NCBI GenBank assembly: GCA_009760855.2
Contig: WPIO01000032.1
Location: 3,109,001-3,173,000, forward strand
Source of the DNA: Cristatella mucedo
Lineage: Eukaryota; Bryozoa; Phylactolaemata; Cristatellidae
Direction: 5' to 3'
Length of the DNA: 64,000 bases
The stretch's first letter is position 1, and every line of letters starts with the position of its first letter. Shown here one piece after another: positions 22,801-33,299 of the stretch. The notes beneath the pieces were generated by a model. The model ran no database searches, was not told the DNA's origin, and saw nothing but the letters and a program-made list of their open reading frames with translations. A program made the translations under genes and the position numbers.

Positions 22801-25800
22801 GCCTGCCTTTCTCAATCCTCAGAAACCCAACGTTGATGGTCAGAGGTAGTCGCACTGCCACCAGCAGAACTGGTTCGCACTACAGTTTGGATTAATATAA
22901 ACTCACTAACTAACCTCTGAGCAAGAGCAACGAAGCACCCTATAACTAGCCCTGTAAGTGTTACTCACAATTGAAGCTTTAGAAGTATTCAGCCCTATAA
23001 ATTGCCTAGACAACTCCAGTCGCAGTTAGTTCAATTAGCTTGAATAGAGACTCTGGGCTAGGCATTTCTCAATAGATGGGCAGCTGGAAGTCATGCTGCC
23101 CAGAGGGCGTCGCTGTGCAAGCCATGCTGTTTTTGACAAGCCTTCAGCATGGCTGTAAGCTCACTAGCGCTTGCTTCCGGCATCATAGTGCCAGCCTCAG
23201 TTTATCCATTATTCGCAGCATTGCAGCATTCAAGCACTGGAAGTCATAGCTGAGCACCCAGCGATCGCCATCATTATCCAGCCCCAGCCAGCTATTAAAC
23301 GACTGTAGAATGCAAAATAGCCGACTCGTGGTCCATAAGCACAAATCAAAAATGACTTATTGACGTCGTCGTCGTAGCTGAATATGAAGCTCTCGAATAG
23401 GCTCTGCTCACCCACAGCCATCCTACTGGATTAGCTTTCGGGACTCTGGGAGATCAAGGATTTCTTGTTTGGTAGGTGATTTATAAAAGTCATTAAGCCT
23501 AGCCTGGCTTATGCTTGAGAGATAAGCAATAGCACAGCCTAATCAGCCGTCGGGTTCATACGGGATAGCTAAGCAGGGTCGTCTCAGGAAACGCAGAGAT
23601 AGTGGGAAGAGTAGCTGAGTGATGAGGACAGTCGGGGAAGTGAGCAGCACAGATTAAAGACGCCGACGGGACGGCTGAAAAGAAAGTGCTAAGAATTGGC
23701 AGCAGTAGAGGACATCCCATATCGTGTAAAATTCACCAAAGTGAAGTTCACACAGTCACCGAATCATCGAGGAGAAAGGTCTCTGTTGCCAACAAGTCGT
23801 TCAGTGTAAGACCGATACAGCTGACCTGTTGTAGCTCAGTGGCAGCTGCAGTGGTCGCATAGGTAGCATGAAATGAGCCACTTTTCTGTACATCCTCTCG
23901 GTCAGTGCCGTTCGTCACAACTCGCGGCTACAGCGACCCTTCAATCTTAGCGGCACATAGGAGGTCCAGCTCAACAGGTCAGGGAAGGGTAAGACAGATC
24001 AGGGCAGGGCAAATGCTAGGAATGACTAGTCGAAGCGAACGAAACACAGTGGCTAGATCCTTGCTCAGGTGGCCACTGTCATGCAGCTTTTTTAGTGGCA
24101 GATTACACTGCATCGACATGAACAATCTAGTTAGTTGTAATACTTACAGTGTCAGCATGCATAAGGACAACTCAAAATACCAGCTAAAGTCGGTAGAAAC
24201 AGGTGCGTTTTTGCTTCTTTTTAAATGTGGTCAAGTCAGTCAGGGAACGTCATGACATCGTAAGGTCAAGGCTTGGAGTGCATGCAAACTCAAGGCATGA
24301 TCGTCACTTATTTGAGATTGCTTGAAAGCACAGATAAAGGATTTGAGTCACAGGAGCAGGCGGTACGATTCCAAGCATGATTGGGAGTAGCTCTGATAGG
24401 TAGGCTGGAGTGAAAAAATGAAGGGACCATTTAGTGAGCTAACCAAAGTGAGTTACCAAACTTTGAATTTGATGTATGGTTTAATGGGAAGCTAGTGAAA
24501 GATCATTGAAAAGTTGTGTGTTGTGGCAGCTACAAAGCTCACGGCCGAAGAACCTAGCTGCAGAGTTTTGCACCAACTGAAAGCACGCGATTGCACAAGC
24601 CGGTAGACCAGCTAGCAGTGAGTTGTAGAGGTCAAGACAGGGTATCACAAATGTATGGACAAATTTAGCTGCAATATCCCTGTCTAAGCAGGCCTCGAAT
24701 TTTGCAATGGTATATGGATAAATGCAGTCGTCTAGTAATAGGTCACTTCGTAACAGGACATCTAGATTGTGTACAGATGCCAAATAATATATAGTGGCAG
24801 AGCCATTTTTGATCATGAAGATTTCGTATTTAAGAGTCTCACTAGATTTATTCGTGACTATTCAGCTGGCTTTATTGTCAACACATTCGGGACAATTTTT
24901 TAAATAACAATGCAAGTGTTAGCAATACACAGAGCAAGGGATTGGCGTTTGACATGCTTGAGAGGCTAAGCAAGATCATTGCATAAGTACAGCTATGGGA
25001 CAGTTTGCCATGGAGATTTTTCAGCCAAAACAACTGCAACTTGCATTCTCAGGAAATACATTGAGCTCCTACCAAGAGCGATGACTTCGTTGAAATTGTT
25101 GTTTTAGAAACCTTAAGACAAGCAATTTTGGTAGTTAGTTCAGTCCGACGCAACATCCATCATCCAGTCTTTTGGGTTAGCCCAGTTACGGCACCCGCTG
25201 GCATACCGATGGAGAGGTTCTAGGAGTGACTCTGGACAGCAGCTTCTGTCAGCAGTCCTCTTGTGTGCTGCCTCGTGAACAATTCAGGGTTTGACTTATC
25301 CGTGGGCTATTGAAGGAATCAACCTGGCTATAAGCACATTTTATTTAAACCTATTAACACCAGATTTTGCTCATCTTATCGCCTGCGTTGTTAAGAGGTA
25401 CAATATCCAAATTTCACCTTATGAGCCGTCTTAACTGAGCTTGTGCAGTAATATATTAAAAGACCAACGTTTGTCTGTCGCCACTTTAGTCAGTGAATAC
25501 ATATATAATCAGGGCGACACTGCTTTGCACTCACCTCACTGAGAATATTTATACTTGATAGCTCATTTTAGAATACCACTCGTTAAAAACGGCCTCGGCG
25601 GTTTCCACTGATAGGAGCCTATAAAAGTAATATAGTAATTATGCATGGCCTCGTTAATTTTCTGTTAGTTTTGCAATGGAATTAATAAATATACACATTA
25701 TCTCTTAGCCTTCGTAATTAGGCCGACTCCCTGTAAGTGTCTTTCAGATGACCCACCAAATTAAAAAGATAAGTTGCCGAGGAGAAAAAGCTGGCGAAAT

Positions 25801-28402
25801 AACAAAACTAAGCACCATATTGTAGCATCGTGGTGATCAGAGAGCTATCTTGATATTCTGCCATTTCCCATTGCAGCGAGCATTCACCTTTCAAGCTTGG
25901 TCTCCAGAACTAGGTGCTTACCTTTCCTGGCCAAGGTCGTAGGTTCGCGTTTACAGTTGACAGTTCTGTATTGCCCACTGCAAGCAGTGGCGATAGCCGT
26001 TAAGACACATCTGTCGCCATTTTAATGAGGCTGTTAAATTAGCTAATATTTCTTTAGTTTTTCATGCTGCGATTTTCTCCTTACCAGGTGTTAAACGGTG
26101 AATGGGAAAAGGTGAATCTTCTTGTTGCTGCTGTTAATAGAATGCTAATTCATAATTCGTGAATTCGGAAGCTGGCTTGGATTTTTTAAGCAGCATTCAG
26201 AACAGTGGCGCCGTAAATATTCGCTATATTTTAGTGCCTCTGTATATAAGAGAATGTGCTGGTCATTTGATAAAAATGGCGATGGCAAGATTGACCGAGA
26301 GGAGCTGCTGGCAGTTTTCAAATCCATTGGACAACACGTAGACCAAGCGGTAGGTATTCTGAGATTTTAATGCAGCATGCCTACAACCTACACCGATAGC
26401 ACTGCTTGCCCATTAGCCAAAAGTAAGGAGCCAAAACTGCTGGTTCATGTGAGGATGAGCATCCAAGGTTATGCCATTTACTATATTTGCGCCTGCAGAT
26501 CTGGAAAAATACGAAAGCAGATTTTAAATCTTGTCCGTGCAAATATGAAGCAAGAATATTGGAAAACGGTTTCAGAAAGTTCTGCACTCTCTGACTACTT
26601 ATAATAGGAATAAAATATATGTTAAGGGTCGAGAGAAAAAATCTCTTTGAGCAACTTTTGCAACAGGTAATCCAATCAAATTGTAATGATAACAAGCACA
26701 ATTTTATCTTGCATAATCTCAAGAAAGCCCGTTCACAAAACCAGGCAAATGCTGTTTGCTGCATCATGGGTTTGGCCGTGTTTTTACCGTCTTGATACTT
26801 ATTTTCCGACCTATTGGGAGACATGGGGCAGCCAGACCCGTGAAAAGGCCCTTTACGTTTACATCATTGGTTTAATCTGGAAAAGTTAAGGTCAAGCCCC
26901 GTTCTAAGCATATACCGAGATAAAGGTGCGATAGTTATTTTCAAAAGTGTAGGAATCCTTAAGACCAATTAGCACATATAAATGCATGTACATTTAATTT
27001 TCATAGCGCCAAGAAAATTATTGATTCTTTATTCAGGCGCTTCAGATATGCCTCTTGGATTGAGCCCACGACCTGGATCAGAACTTGGTTGGGATGAGCA
27101 TCTTAACCACTAGGCCAAAACAGCAGGCGGTGGAGATATAATGAAGCATTTAAATTAATGAAATCCATTAATAAAATAAATGGTTAACTGTTTCTTGATA
27201 GCTATCGTGACTATTAAGTTTAAATCAGAGAGCATTATTAGCAGATGTAAATGCCGGCTAAAGTTGTCTTGAGTACCTGGTGAAGGCACTGTCAACTTCA
27301 AAATGTTTCTCCAGCCGTCTAGAAACTATGAATATCATTATAGCAGCTAGTGCACAGCAATTATTCCATGACAGCATAAAACCTTGAATTCAGAAATCGC
27401 AGGACTGGTTGTCGTTTGCAGCAGCTATTATGTACGCAAATACTAAAGGCATAAATCTTAGCCTTGTTGACCTTTTACCTACGTTCCTCAACTACAGGCA
27501 TTCTTTGTCTTCCTTGCAAATTTGTCCACAGAAAATGGAAGCAGCATATAAAAATATCCCCTAATTTTTAAGTCTAGCTTGAGCTTGGAGCTGCTTTATT
27601 ATTTCATGTTAAGATCTTCAGATAGAAATCGCCTAAAATGTCAAAATTCAACTAAAACCACAACGCCTCACTCGTCACCTAAAGCTGCAGTCAGTCAAAA
27701 ATGTACCACATTTTGGGTCGGTGTTTTGCTAACGAAATCGTCTACGTTTGAGTCGCGTACTAGTTAAATATTAGCTCGTTTGGGCAGTATCGCTGTAAAT
27801 CTGTGAATAGGAAGTACTTCAGAACCTCTTCAGCTCAGCCTGCACCACTATTTAATCTTGCACGGCTCTTTTCCGGTCGACATAGGTCTTTTATATGAAT
27901 GCTCAAAACCTATAGCATCTGAGTCGTCTATTTCAGAGATTAGTGCTTTAATTTGCATAAGCTGTCTCAGTCACATAGCTTTTTTGGAAAATATCAGATG
28001 CCTCATGCCTCAGAAAATGAGTATTTTGATACAGTTATTTACTAAGTAATATTCACTTGTATGACATTCACGAAACGGCTCTCATTTAATCAACCCTGCT
28101 TTTTTGTCTGTAGACCCACTTTAAGCAATCACGTAGGAATAACTTGCACAAGATCTTACTTGAATCAATCAGTCTAGCCATCGTTGTATTGCAATTATGA
28201 CCTGTTTTATTTAATCTTTCTCTGGAAGGGTTGTAGCTGCGAACTCGACTTTTGCGTCTGTGATTATTTATCATTGTTTAATGCCACGCGATATGCTTTT
28301 TAGGCACTAGACCGCATGGTGGCCTCTTTTGACGTAAATGGAGACGGAGTCATCGATTATAATGAGTTCTGCTTGAAACTTTTTGGAACGGAGTGCGTCT
28401 GA
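19691..28402 (+). CDS. Calmodulin-like protein with four EF-hands (4 exons, 143 aa)
   Basis: Predicted joined coding exons: 19691-19813, 19993-20087, 26235-26349, 28304-28402. Intron phases are 0, 2 and 0, and the donor and acceptor phases agree at every junction. The protein is 143 residues, close to calmodulin (149) and troponin C. All four loops keep the calcium ligands: loop 1 residues 14-25 (DTDNSGSISYDE), loop 2 48-59 (DISEDGMVTFDE), loop 3 85-96 (DKNGDGKIDREE), loop 4 121-132 (DVNGDGVIDYNE). Each exon carries one EF-hand. It has no signal peptide or membrane segment, so it is probably a cytosolic calcium sensor or buffer. The ATG directly precedes the first helix, as in small EF-hand proteins. 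It is too diverged from calmodulin to be called calmodulin, and its partner is unknown. No canonical AATAAA was seen close downstream. Confidence 0.88.
19993..20087 (+). CDS. EF-hand gene exon 2 (EF-hand 2)
   Basis: Preceded by CAATTTTAG and followed by the strong donor GTGAGT at 20088. 95 bases: 31 codons plus two bases. The loop is D48, S50, D52, G53, T56, E59. The exon starts KMFHVMD and ends QPQDMH plus AC of a threonine codon. Confidence 0.87.
21220..21535 (-). mobile_element. L2-A LINE, reverse 3' end in intron 2
   Basis: Begins with the complement of the tail (AATAATAATAATAATACATC), then CTTTTCTCTAGGCACTTT... and the complement of the C-terminal coding segment (GAGTTCCAGGCTTTGGGAGC at about 21483-21502). 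It is cut off where the next reverse fragment starts. Confidence 0.75.
21540..22768 (-). mobile_element. L2-A LINE, reverse 3' half, split by a SINE-A
   Basis: Reads in reverse from the catalytic-box region (near 22730-22768, box changed to YAYN) down to a tail near 21550. The thumb and C-terminal segments are recognisable (22003-22240). The sequence is interrupted at 22265-22399 by a SINE-A. Outside that insertion the two halves join exactly as in other L2-A copies. Stops and frameshifts are scattered through it. Confidence 0.8.
22261..22404 (+). mobile_element. SINE-A copy 1, nested in an L2-A, with target duplication
   Basis: tRNA-derived head (CCCAGTGGTTAAGGTGCTCA, B box GGGCTCGAGCCCC at about 22315-22327), then ACATATGTGAAG and the L2-like tail (GAATAGAGATTAAG). 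The 5-base direct repeat AAAGC flanks it at 22261-22265 and 22400-22404. The L2-A sequence is continuous if the insertion and one AAAGC are ignored, which dates the SINE after the LINE. Confidence 0.85.
24110..24880 (-). mobile_element. L2-A LINE, reverse fragment in intron 2
   Basis: Reverse-strand match from the segment after the catalytic box to the 3' UTR. 24481-24816 translates as SDLLLDDCIYPYTIAKFEAC..., the reverse transcriptase thumb. The C-terminal and UTR parts (AGTGTCAGCATGCATAAGGA) lie at 24150-24300. No tail is visible. Confidence 0.7.
25895..26055 (+). mobile_element. SINE-B copy 3, in intron 2
   Basis: A-box-like AACTAGGTGCTTACC, degraded B box (GTAGGTTCGCG at about 25939-25949), body TATTGCCCACTGCAAGCAGT and GGCGATAGCCGTTAAG, and end GAGGCTGTTAAATTAGCTAA. 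It ends about 180 bases before exon 3. Confidence 0.75.
26235..26349 (+). CDS. EF-hand gene exon 3 (EF-hand 3)
   Basis: Acceptor TATATTTTAG, donor GTAGGT at 26350. The first base completes the threonine codon begun in exon 2; then come 38 codons. The loop is D85, N87, D89, G90, K91 (backbone), D93, E96, a classical high-affinity EF-hand. A second AG just downstream (at 26249-26252) would give the wrong phase, which supports the chosen acceptor. Confidence 0.88.
26350..28303 (+). other. Intron 3 of the EF-hand gene (1.95 kb)
   Basis: Starts GTAGGT and ends GCTTTTTAG. It contains a reverse SINE-A at 26998-27125. Open frames at 26377-26604, 26381-26824 (reverse) and others have no recognisable product. 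Confidence 0.75.
26998..27125 (-). mobile_element. SINE-A copy 2 (reverse), in intron 3
   Basis: On the reverse strand: a TGGCCTAGTGGTTAAGATGC head, a diverged B box (GGGCTCAATCC), CATATCTGAAGCGCCTGAAT and an AGCGCTATGA-type end, in the same order as the copy at 34003. It is diverged and lacks a clear target duplication. Confidence 0.75.
28304..28402 (+). CDS. EF-hand gene exon 4 (EF-hand 4 and stop)
   Basis: Acceptor CTTTTTAG; 32 codons and TGA at 28400-28402. The loop is D121, N123, D125, G126, V127 (backbone), D129, E132. The C-terminus is FCLKLFGTECV, with two extra residues after the usual end of the last EF-hand helix. Confidence 0.88.
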   Translation, partial: ALDRMVASFDVNGDGVIDYNEFCLKLFGTECV

Positions 28403-29534
28403 GGCTAGACGACTCCTACAAAATTATTTATCATATTTCATTTGCTAACGTTTTGGTTAAATATCTAACAAAAATGGCATAGCTTGGTGCTACTATTTGA
28501 TTTCATGCTAACGAATATGATATTTACATCTAGTCTGATGCAATTTCTGCTATCGAATTAAATAACTATCTTTCAAAAGAGATTGTCCATACTTAAATTT
28601 CTGTGCAGTCGTTATCGTCTTGTTGATCAATCTTAAGTTGAATCACTGTATCCGTAGAAGTAAGGCTATGCTAGATTTTGCTTTTCGCACTAATCATTAA
28701 TCCGGATTTATCAGAGAAGCCAAACACTAGTGGCAGTCCACACTTACAAACAGGAGCGATCACACACTCACACAAGCACACGCACATGCACACACATACG
28801 CATTCACACGCACAAACACGCTTACTCACACACAAACACGCACACACACACACACACACAAACACACATGCGCTTGCGCGCCCACACACATAGGTGCGTG
28901 CATGCATGCAGCCACACACGCATGCAAGCACCCACATATATGTGCTCACGCATACATCTATGTATTACAGCATAAGGACCCTAAAATATACCGATGCATT
29001 TTATGGAATATGATATGCAAAGAAAATGCATATGTGCATATATGACCATTTGTTCGTATATTTACAGCCTGAATATCTGTTATTGAATCACTAATGACGT
29101 TATAAATTAATATAGGTTTCATTTTCATGCACGGTCTGATGGAATCCCAGCACTTGAGGAAAATAATCTCACCAGTAATTACGTTTTGATTTTGAATTTT
29201 GATCCAAAGCTGAAATTCAAAAATAAAATCACACCAAGAACTTGCTGAAAACTAAAATCCGTCGGCTTTATTTACACAGGCTTCTTTTTACTGCACACAA
29301 ATCTGGCTTACCCTTTTATTTCTTAAATTATGATAAAAGCAGCAGCTAATTTTACCCTTTAAATTTTGAAAACGTTAACTGCGTCAGAAGCTCAGATGTT
29401 TTCACAGCCATTATCTCGAGTAAACTGCTTGGTCATGTACACGGCCTCTAGCTGTTTGCCTACTTAATGGCTAAGTCGTTAATAGATCAAGTAACAATAT
29501 TAGTGAATCGTTCTTTTTTGAGGCACAACAAGAA
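28403..29534. other. 3' flank of the EF-hand gene
   Basis: AT-rich and apart from the AC microsatellite holds nothing that I recognise. No clear AATAAA occurs in the first few hundred bases; ATTAAA-like strings occur later. The 3' UTR end cannot be placed. Confidence 0.4.
28745..28905 (+). repeat. AC/CACACG microsatellite
   Basis: Imperfect (AC)n with CACACGCA interruptions. It yields spurious open frames rich in His-Thr and Cys-Val on the two strands. Confidence 0.95.
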
Positions 29535-30155
29535 CTCTAGATCTGCCAATAATAACATTTATCTCTTTCTATGCACTTTCTATTTGCTGTATAAGAAGCA
29601 CGATCGAAAGGTTATTTGTAGCATGCTCACTCAACAACTAGAATAACATGGTTAAGGGTGATATGCACATGGTCAGCATGCAAGTATTTTTAGTGGTAGC
29701 ATGCACAGTGGCATTAATCATAAGCGATATAAAATACGAATCACAGGACTCACGAAATGCTGTGATAAATAGGTGTGTTTTTGGTTTCTTTTTAAACGTG
29801 GTCAAATCATGAGAAGTCGTGACACAAGTGAGTTCCAGGCTTTGGGAGCATCCGAACAAAAGGCTCGATCTCCGAAGGATTTGAGGCTTGTATAAGGTAT
29901 AGGTAAACAGTAGGATTCCGACAAGTGGGTGATATGATGCTTTAACCTTGTTGGGGAATATATCATGTAAGTAGGCTGGAGCTAAAAAAGGAAGGGAACT
30001 ACAAGTGACTGACAAAACCTTGAAGTTGATGCGTTGTTTGATTGAAGCCGGTGCAGGTCGGCGAGACGTGATGTGATGTGGCAAATGGGACGCTCATGAC
30101 AGGCTAGCCTAGCTGCAGAGTATTGCACCAGCTGTATGCCTGTGACATTGCCGAT
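29535..30155 (-). mobile_element. L2-A LINE, reverse 3' fragment
   Basis: Complement of the tail signature (TTTATCTCTTTCTATGCACT) at about 29560, 3' UTR spacer (CATGCACAGTGGCATTA), C-terminal segment (GAGTTCCAGGCTTTGGGAGC at about 29830-29849) and thumb (GCACCAGCTGTATGCC). It is 5'-truncated at about 30155. Confidence 0.8.
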
Positions 30156-30199
30156 GCTATAGTGCATCTAAACTTGATGCACCCACTTAGCATTGAGGA

Positions 30200-30395
30200 T
30201 TTGGTGAGCTGTAATGGCTCACTAGGTAAGGTGGTTGCTTTGCACGACCTCGGCCCCAAGGTCATGGGTTCGAATCCTGAGCTGGGCGATCCTTTACCAC
30301 CACTGCAAGCGGTGGCGATAGCCGTAAAGGCTCTTCTGTCGCTATATACAAAGAGGCTGTTAGATCAGCTAGTATTTATTTTATTTTATTTATTT
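30200..30395 (+). mobile_element. SINE-B copy 4
   Basis: A-box region GGCTCACTAGGTAAGGTGGT, perfect B box GGGTTCGAATCC (about 30268-30279), body CCACTGCAAGCGGTGGCGAT and AGCCGTAAAGGCTCTTCTGT, then CGCTATATACAAAGAGGCTG and a TATTTATTTTA tail. It is one of the two best-kept SINE-B copies. The head resembles a tRNA but the region after the B box does not, so it is not a tRNA gene. Confidence 0.88.
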
Positions 30396-30719
30396 GGGAA
30401 ATCCTATGCTAGAGGTGCCTATGATAAACTGAGAGATCTCGGAAGAAAACATTTTAAAAGCATCTGAGACCAGCACTCAAAACAGGAAAGGCATATCAAA
30501 TGCAGATTCCCGCCTGGCAGGAAAGTGCTTTCTCATGCTCAGATGTTGGCTGCCCTCCGAGACTCAGCTACAATATTTGACTACAGGAGTGATCCAACGA
30601 TCCTATTGCTCTCCGGGGCTCCATAATTCAGCTTAAGCTGCATCAAACAGTTGCTGAATAGAAAATCTAGGGAACCCGTGATCTTTATTTTAAAGTTTTG
30701 TCACAAGCTTAGCACACTT
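30396..30719. other. No recognisable gene
   Basis: Nothing assignable. Confidence 0.4.
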
Positions 30720-30985
30720 CAACGATATCATACGCATATAATGATTAAAACTCTTTCTAGGCCCTTTCAATTCGCTGCAAAGGAAGCAAGATCGGACGAT
30801 AAGCGATAGCATGATCAATGAAAACTAGCATAAAAAGAATAGGGGTAACACACACATTGTCAGTATGCAGGTATGGTTAGTGGTACCATGCATAGTGTTA
30901 GCACGCGTAAGTACGTAAAGGACGAACCACATGGGCCCACTCAATGGTGTTATAAGTAGATGGATTTTTAGTTTCTTTTGAAAAT
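30720..30985 (-). mobile_element. L2-A LINE, reverse 3' end
   Basis: Complement of the tail signature (AACTCTTTCTAGGCCCTTTC), then the 3' UTR spacer (ACATTGTCAGTATGCAGG, GTGTTAGCACGCGTAAGTAC) and the beginning of the C-terminal coding segment (TGGATTTTTAGTTTCTTTTG). Confidence 0.75.
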
Positions 30986-33299
30986 ATACAAGTTTTTTAC
31001 ACTGGCCACACCTTGTTTTTTTAAATTATCGCCCGAGTTACTAAAAGTGATATTTTAAACTTCCATGTGCTATTTTCCACATTGGATTAAAATGAAACGG
31101 CATTGCGTAAGTACGATAATAAAATATAATGCCCAGCGTAGATTGAGGAGATTTGGACATGCTCTGTGAGTCCAGGAGGTACCCAACCAATCAGACCAGA
31201 TCTGCAATGTAAGGATTAGGCTCAATGCTACACAAATGGCGTTCCCTGTTTCTGCTTAAAATCCTTAAGCAATCGTGATCAGAGCTAGTTTTTCTGTTCA
31301 GAATCCATCAGTTAGAGATAGTCGGCAGAAGAGTTTCAGCAGTACGCCTCGCAGCTGACCCAAATGACTTCCAAATTCAAGGTTTCTGTGCATAATTTCA
31401 GCCGTTACACTTGGTTGCTCCAACGCTTTAGTTACATGCATTATTTCACAACGCATATCCAGCCGTCATTTTTCTAAGAACAGTGAGGAGGGTACCACCG
31501 CATCCTCATTCAGCTGCGACCTGTACCAGCTGACACCAGAGCAATCAAGAGAGCTAAAGAAATTAACTAAAAAATGTTCTATAGGCTGCCCAGATGACTA
31601 AGACTAGTAGATAGAAAATACCCCGTGGAAGAGGTAGTGGCATGAATGGAAAACAATGAGTTCGGGTGGGATCTATCTGGTGACCGAGGAGATGTACAGG
31701 CTACTGCCGTGCCGACTGAGTCTAGTCACTTGACTTTCGGAGAAGGGCTTACGTACAGTCTGTTCTCAGAAACTATCAAACAATGAAGGAATACTCATTC
31801 CAGTTCAGAAACAATTTGATAAGGCATATGAGTAACACATGCTAATTATCTTCTTTAGTAGATGGGATTTCCGTTCTGCTTCGTCATTCCGGAAGAAATT
31901 AAAACCTTCATATAAATATGAGTTCAAAAAAGTAAACAGTACACATGAGAGGAAACGTCTGATTAGGGTCGGTGTAGCAGGCTAGAGTATACCCCCAGGC
32001 CTGAGTATACCCCCAGGCTGAGTAAACCCAGGGTTAAAATGGCCTCGGCCGCTTTATACTCCTGATGTATATTAAATCCTAGGTACAACCTTCTACGCCA
32101 AAGTATAATCCGAAATATCAATAGGTTTGTGAGCGATACACACATGATCTTCACATGATGGCTCACAGATCTTAGCCGACGCCGACTGTGACATCTCATT
32201 CTCTGTGATCTCCTGCTCTTGTGTTAATGCACTTGTTCCTTCGGTCTCTCACCTGTCTCGTCTTTCTATCAAATCTTTATTAAATTGGAATGTTGTCTGC
32301 CATGTATGCATCAGAAGATTTTGGGATCGATGTACAGCGTTAAAAGCTCTCAGTGCAGAAACCTCACGCCTCTAGCTGCGTGCTGTGATGACCTCCGTTT
32401 AATTACTTTGTCCCAGAATCTCTTCACGCCGCTGCGTTCTGAATTTCCTCAATTTTCACTCGCCACGAGCAAAGGAGCGCCGCTTGTCTACAAAGCTAGA
32501 CGATCGTGATATGCCAGGTCCTTTCTTATACAATTTGACTCATTGCCTACTGAAAAGCAGGACCAAAATTCTGACACTTACATGTAAGGGCCCCAAAGCT
32601 TAGCTCTCTCCTACCAAACAAAACTATTAATTGACCTCTTACCTGCTCTTACCTTGAGATCATCTGATTCTTCCATCCCCCTATTTTTAAGTAAAGGCTG
32701 AAGGCGATCGTTCCTTTCGCTCAGTAGGACCTAGAGTTTTTTTAGCATACTCTTCGTGCAGGTTCTCTAGCCTTTAAAAACTACTGGCACTGCTGCTGCC
32801 CTGCTTCGCCCGTTACTCCTAGCCACTCATTTTGGTGGCTTCTCTTCTGCCTCGCCTGCATTTCCGGCTACTTCTGCAGAGGGAAGAGTCTCCGGAAGCA
32901 CGTCGATAGCCCTCCAAACTACTCTCTTCCAACCACTTCTCCACTGATAACAGATCATAGCATTTCTGGTCCTGTGCAGGTAATGTTCGGAGAACTTAAA
33001 TTTAATTAATTAAACGGAAGAGTACCATCGATAGTGTCTTCGTCCTACTGTTACAATTGAATGCAAATGAAAACTGCTTGCAGTTAATTTCAGTGTAGTA
33101 GGTGATTTCAGTAAATTTTGGGATTCTCTTATAGAATATGTAACTCTTGGTAACCTAGCATGTCAGAATTTTTAGCACTTTGCATTTTATTGTACACTAC
33201 TTTCACATGCAATACATAACGGTTTTACAATCGCTTAATAAAAATTGTATCTAGGTTATATGTAATTTAAAAATATCTATTACTTCATTTAGTCAAATG
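30986..33299. other. No recognisable gene; one short GC-rich repeat
   Basis: At 31985-32066 a GAGTATACCCCCAGGC unit occurs about three times, followed by GGGTTAAAATGGCCTCGGCC (see the findings on the GGCCTCGGCC motif). Open frames at 31963-32199 (reverse) and 32285-32509 are short and unassigned. Confidence 0.45.

Larger units (their letters stand above)
20088..26234 (+). other. Intron 2 of the EF-hand gene (6.1 kb), packed with repeats
   Basis: Starts GTGAGT and ends TATATTTTAG. It contains reverse L2-A fragments at 21220-21535, 21540-22768 and 24110-24880, a forward SINE-A at 22265 and a forward SINE-B at 25895. All the LINE pieces here are antisense to the gene. Open frames within it (20180-20365, 20692-20952) have no recognisable motif. 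The rest, including 22770-24110 and 24880-25890, shows nothing that I can name. Confidence 0.75.

Noticed and set aside
28671-28975. Open frames on both strands rich in Cys-Val or His-Thr
   Set aside because: Translation of an AC microsatellite; the same artefact occurs at 50352-50745 with GT.
30200-30290. Possible tRNA gene with a perfect B box
   Set aside because: The anticodon and acceptor stems do not close, and the sequence continues into a body shared with four other copies. It is the head of SINE-B.
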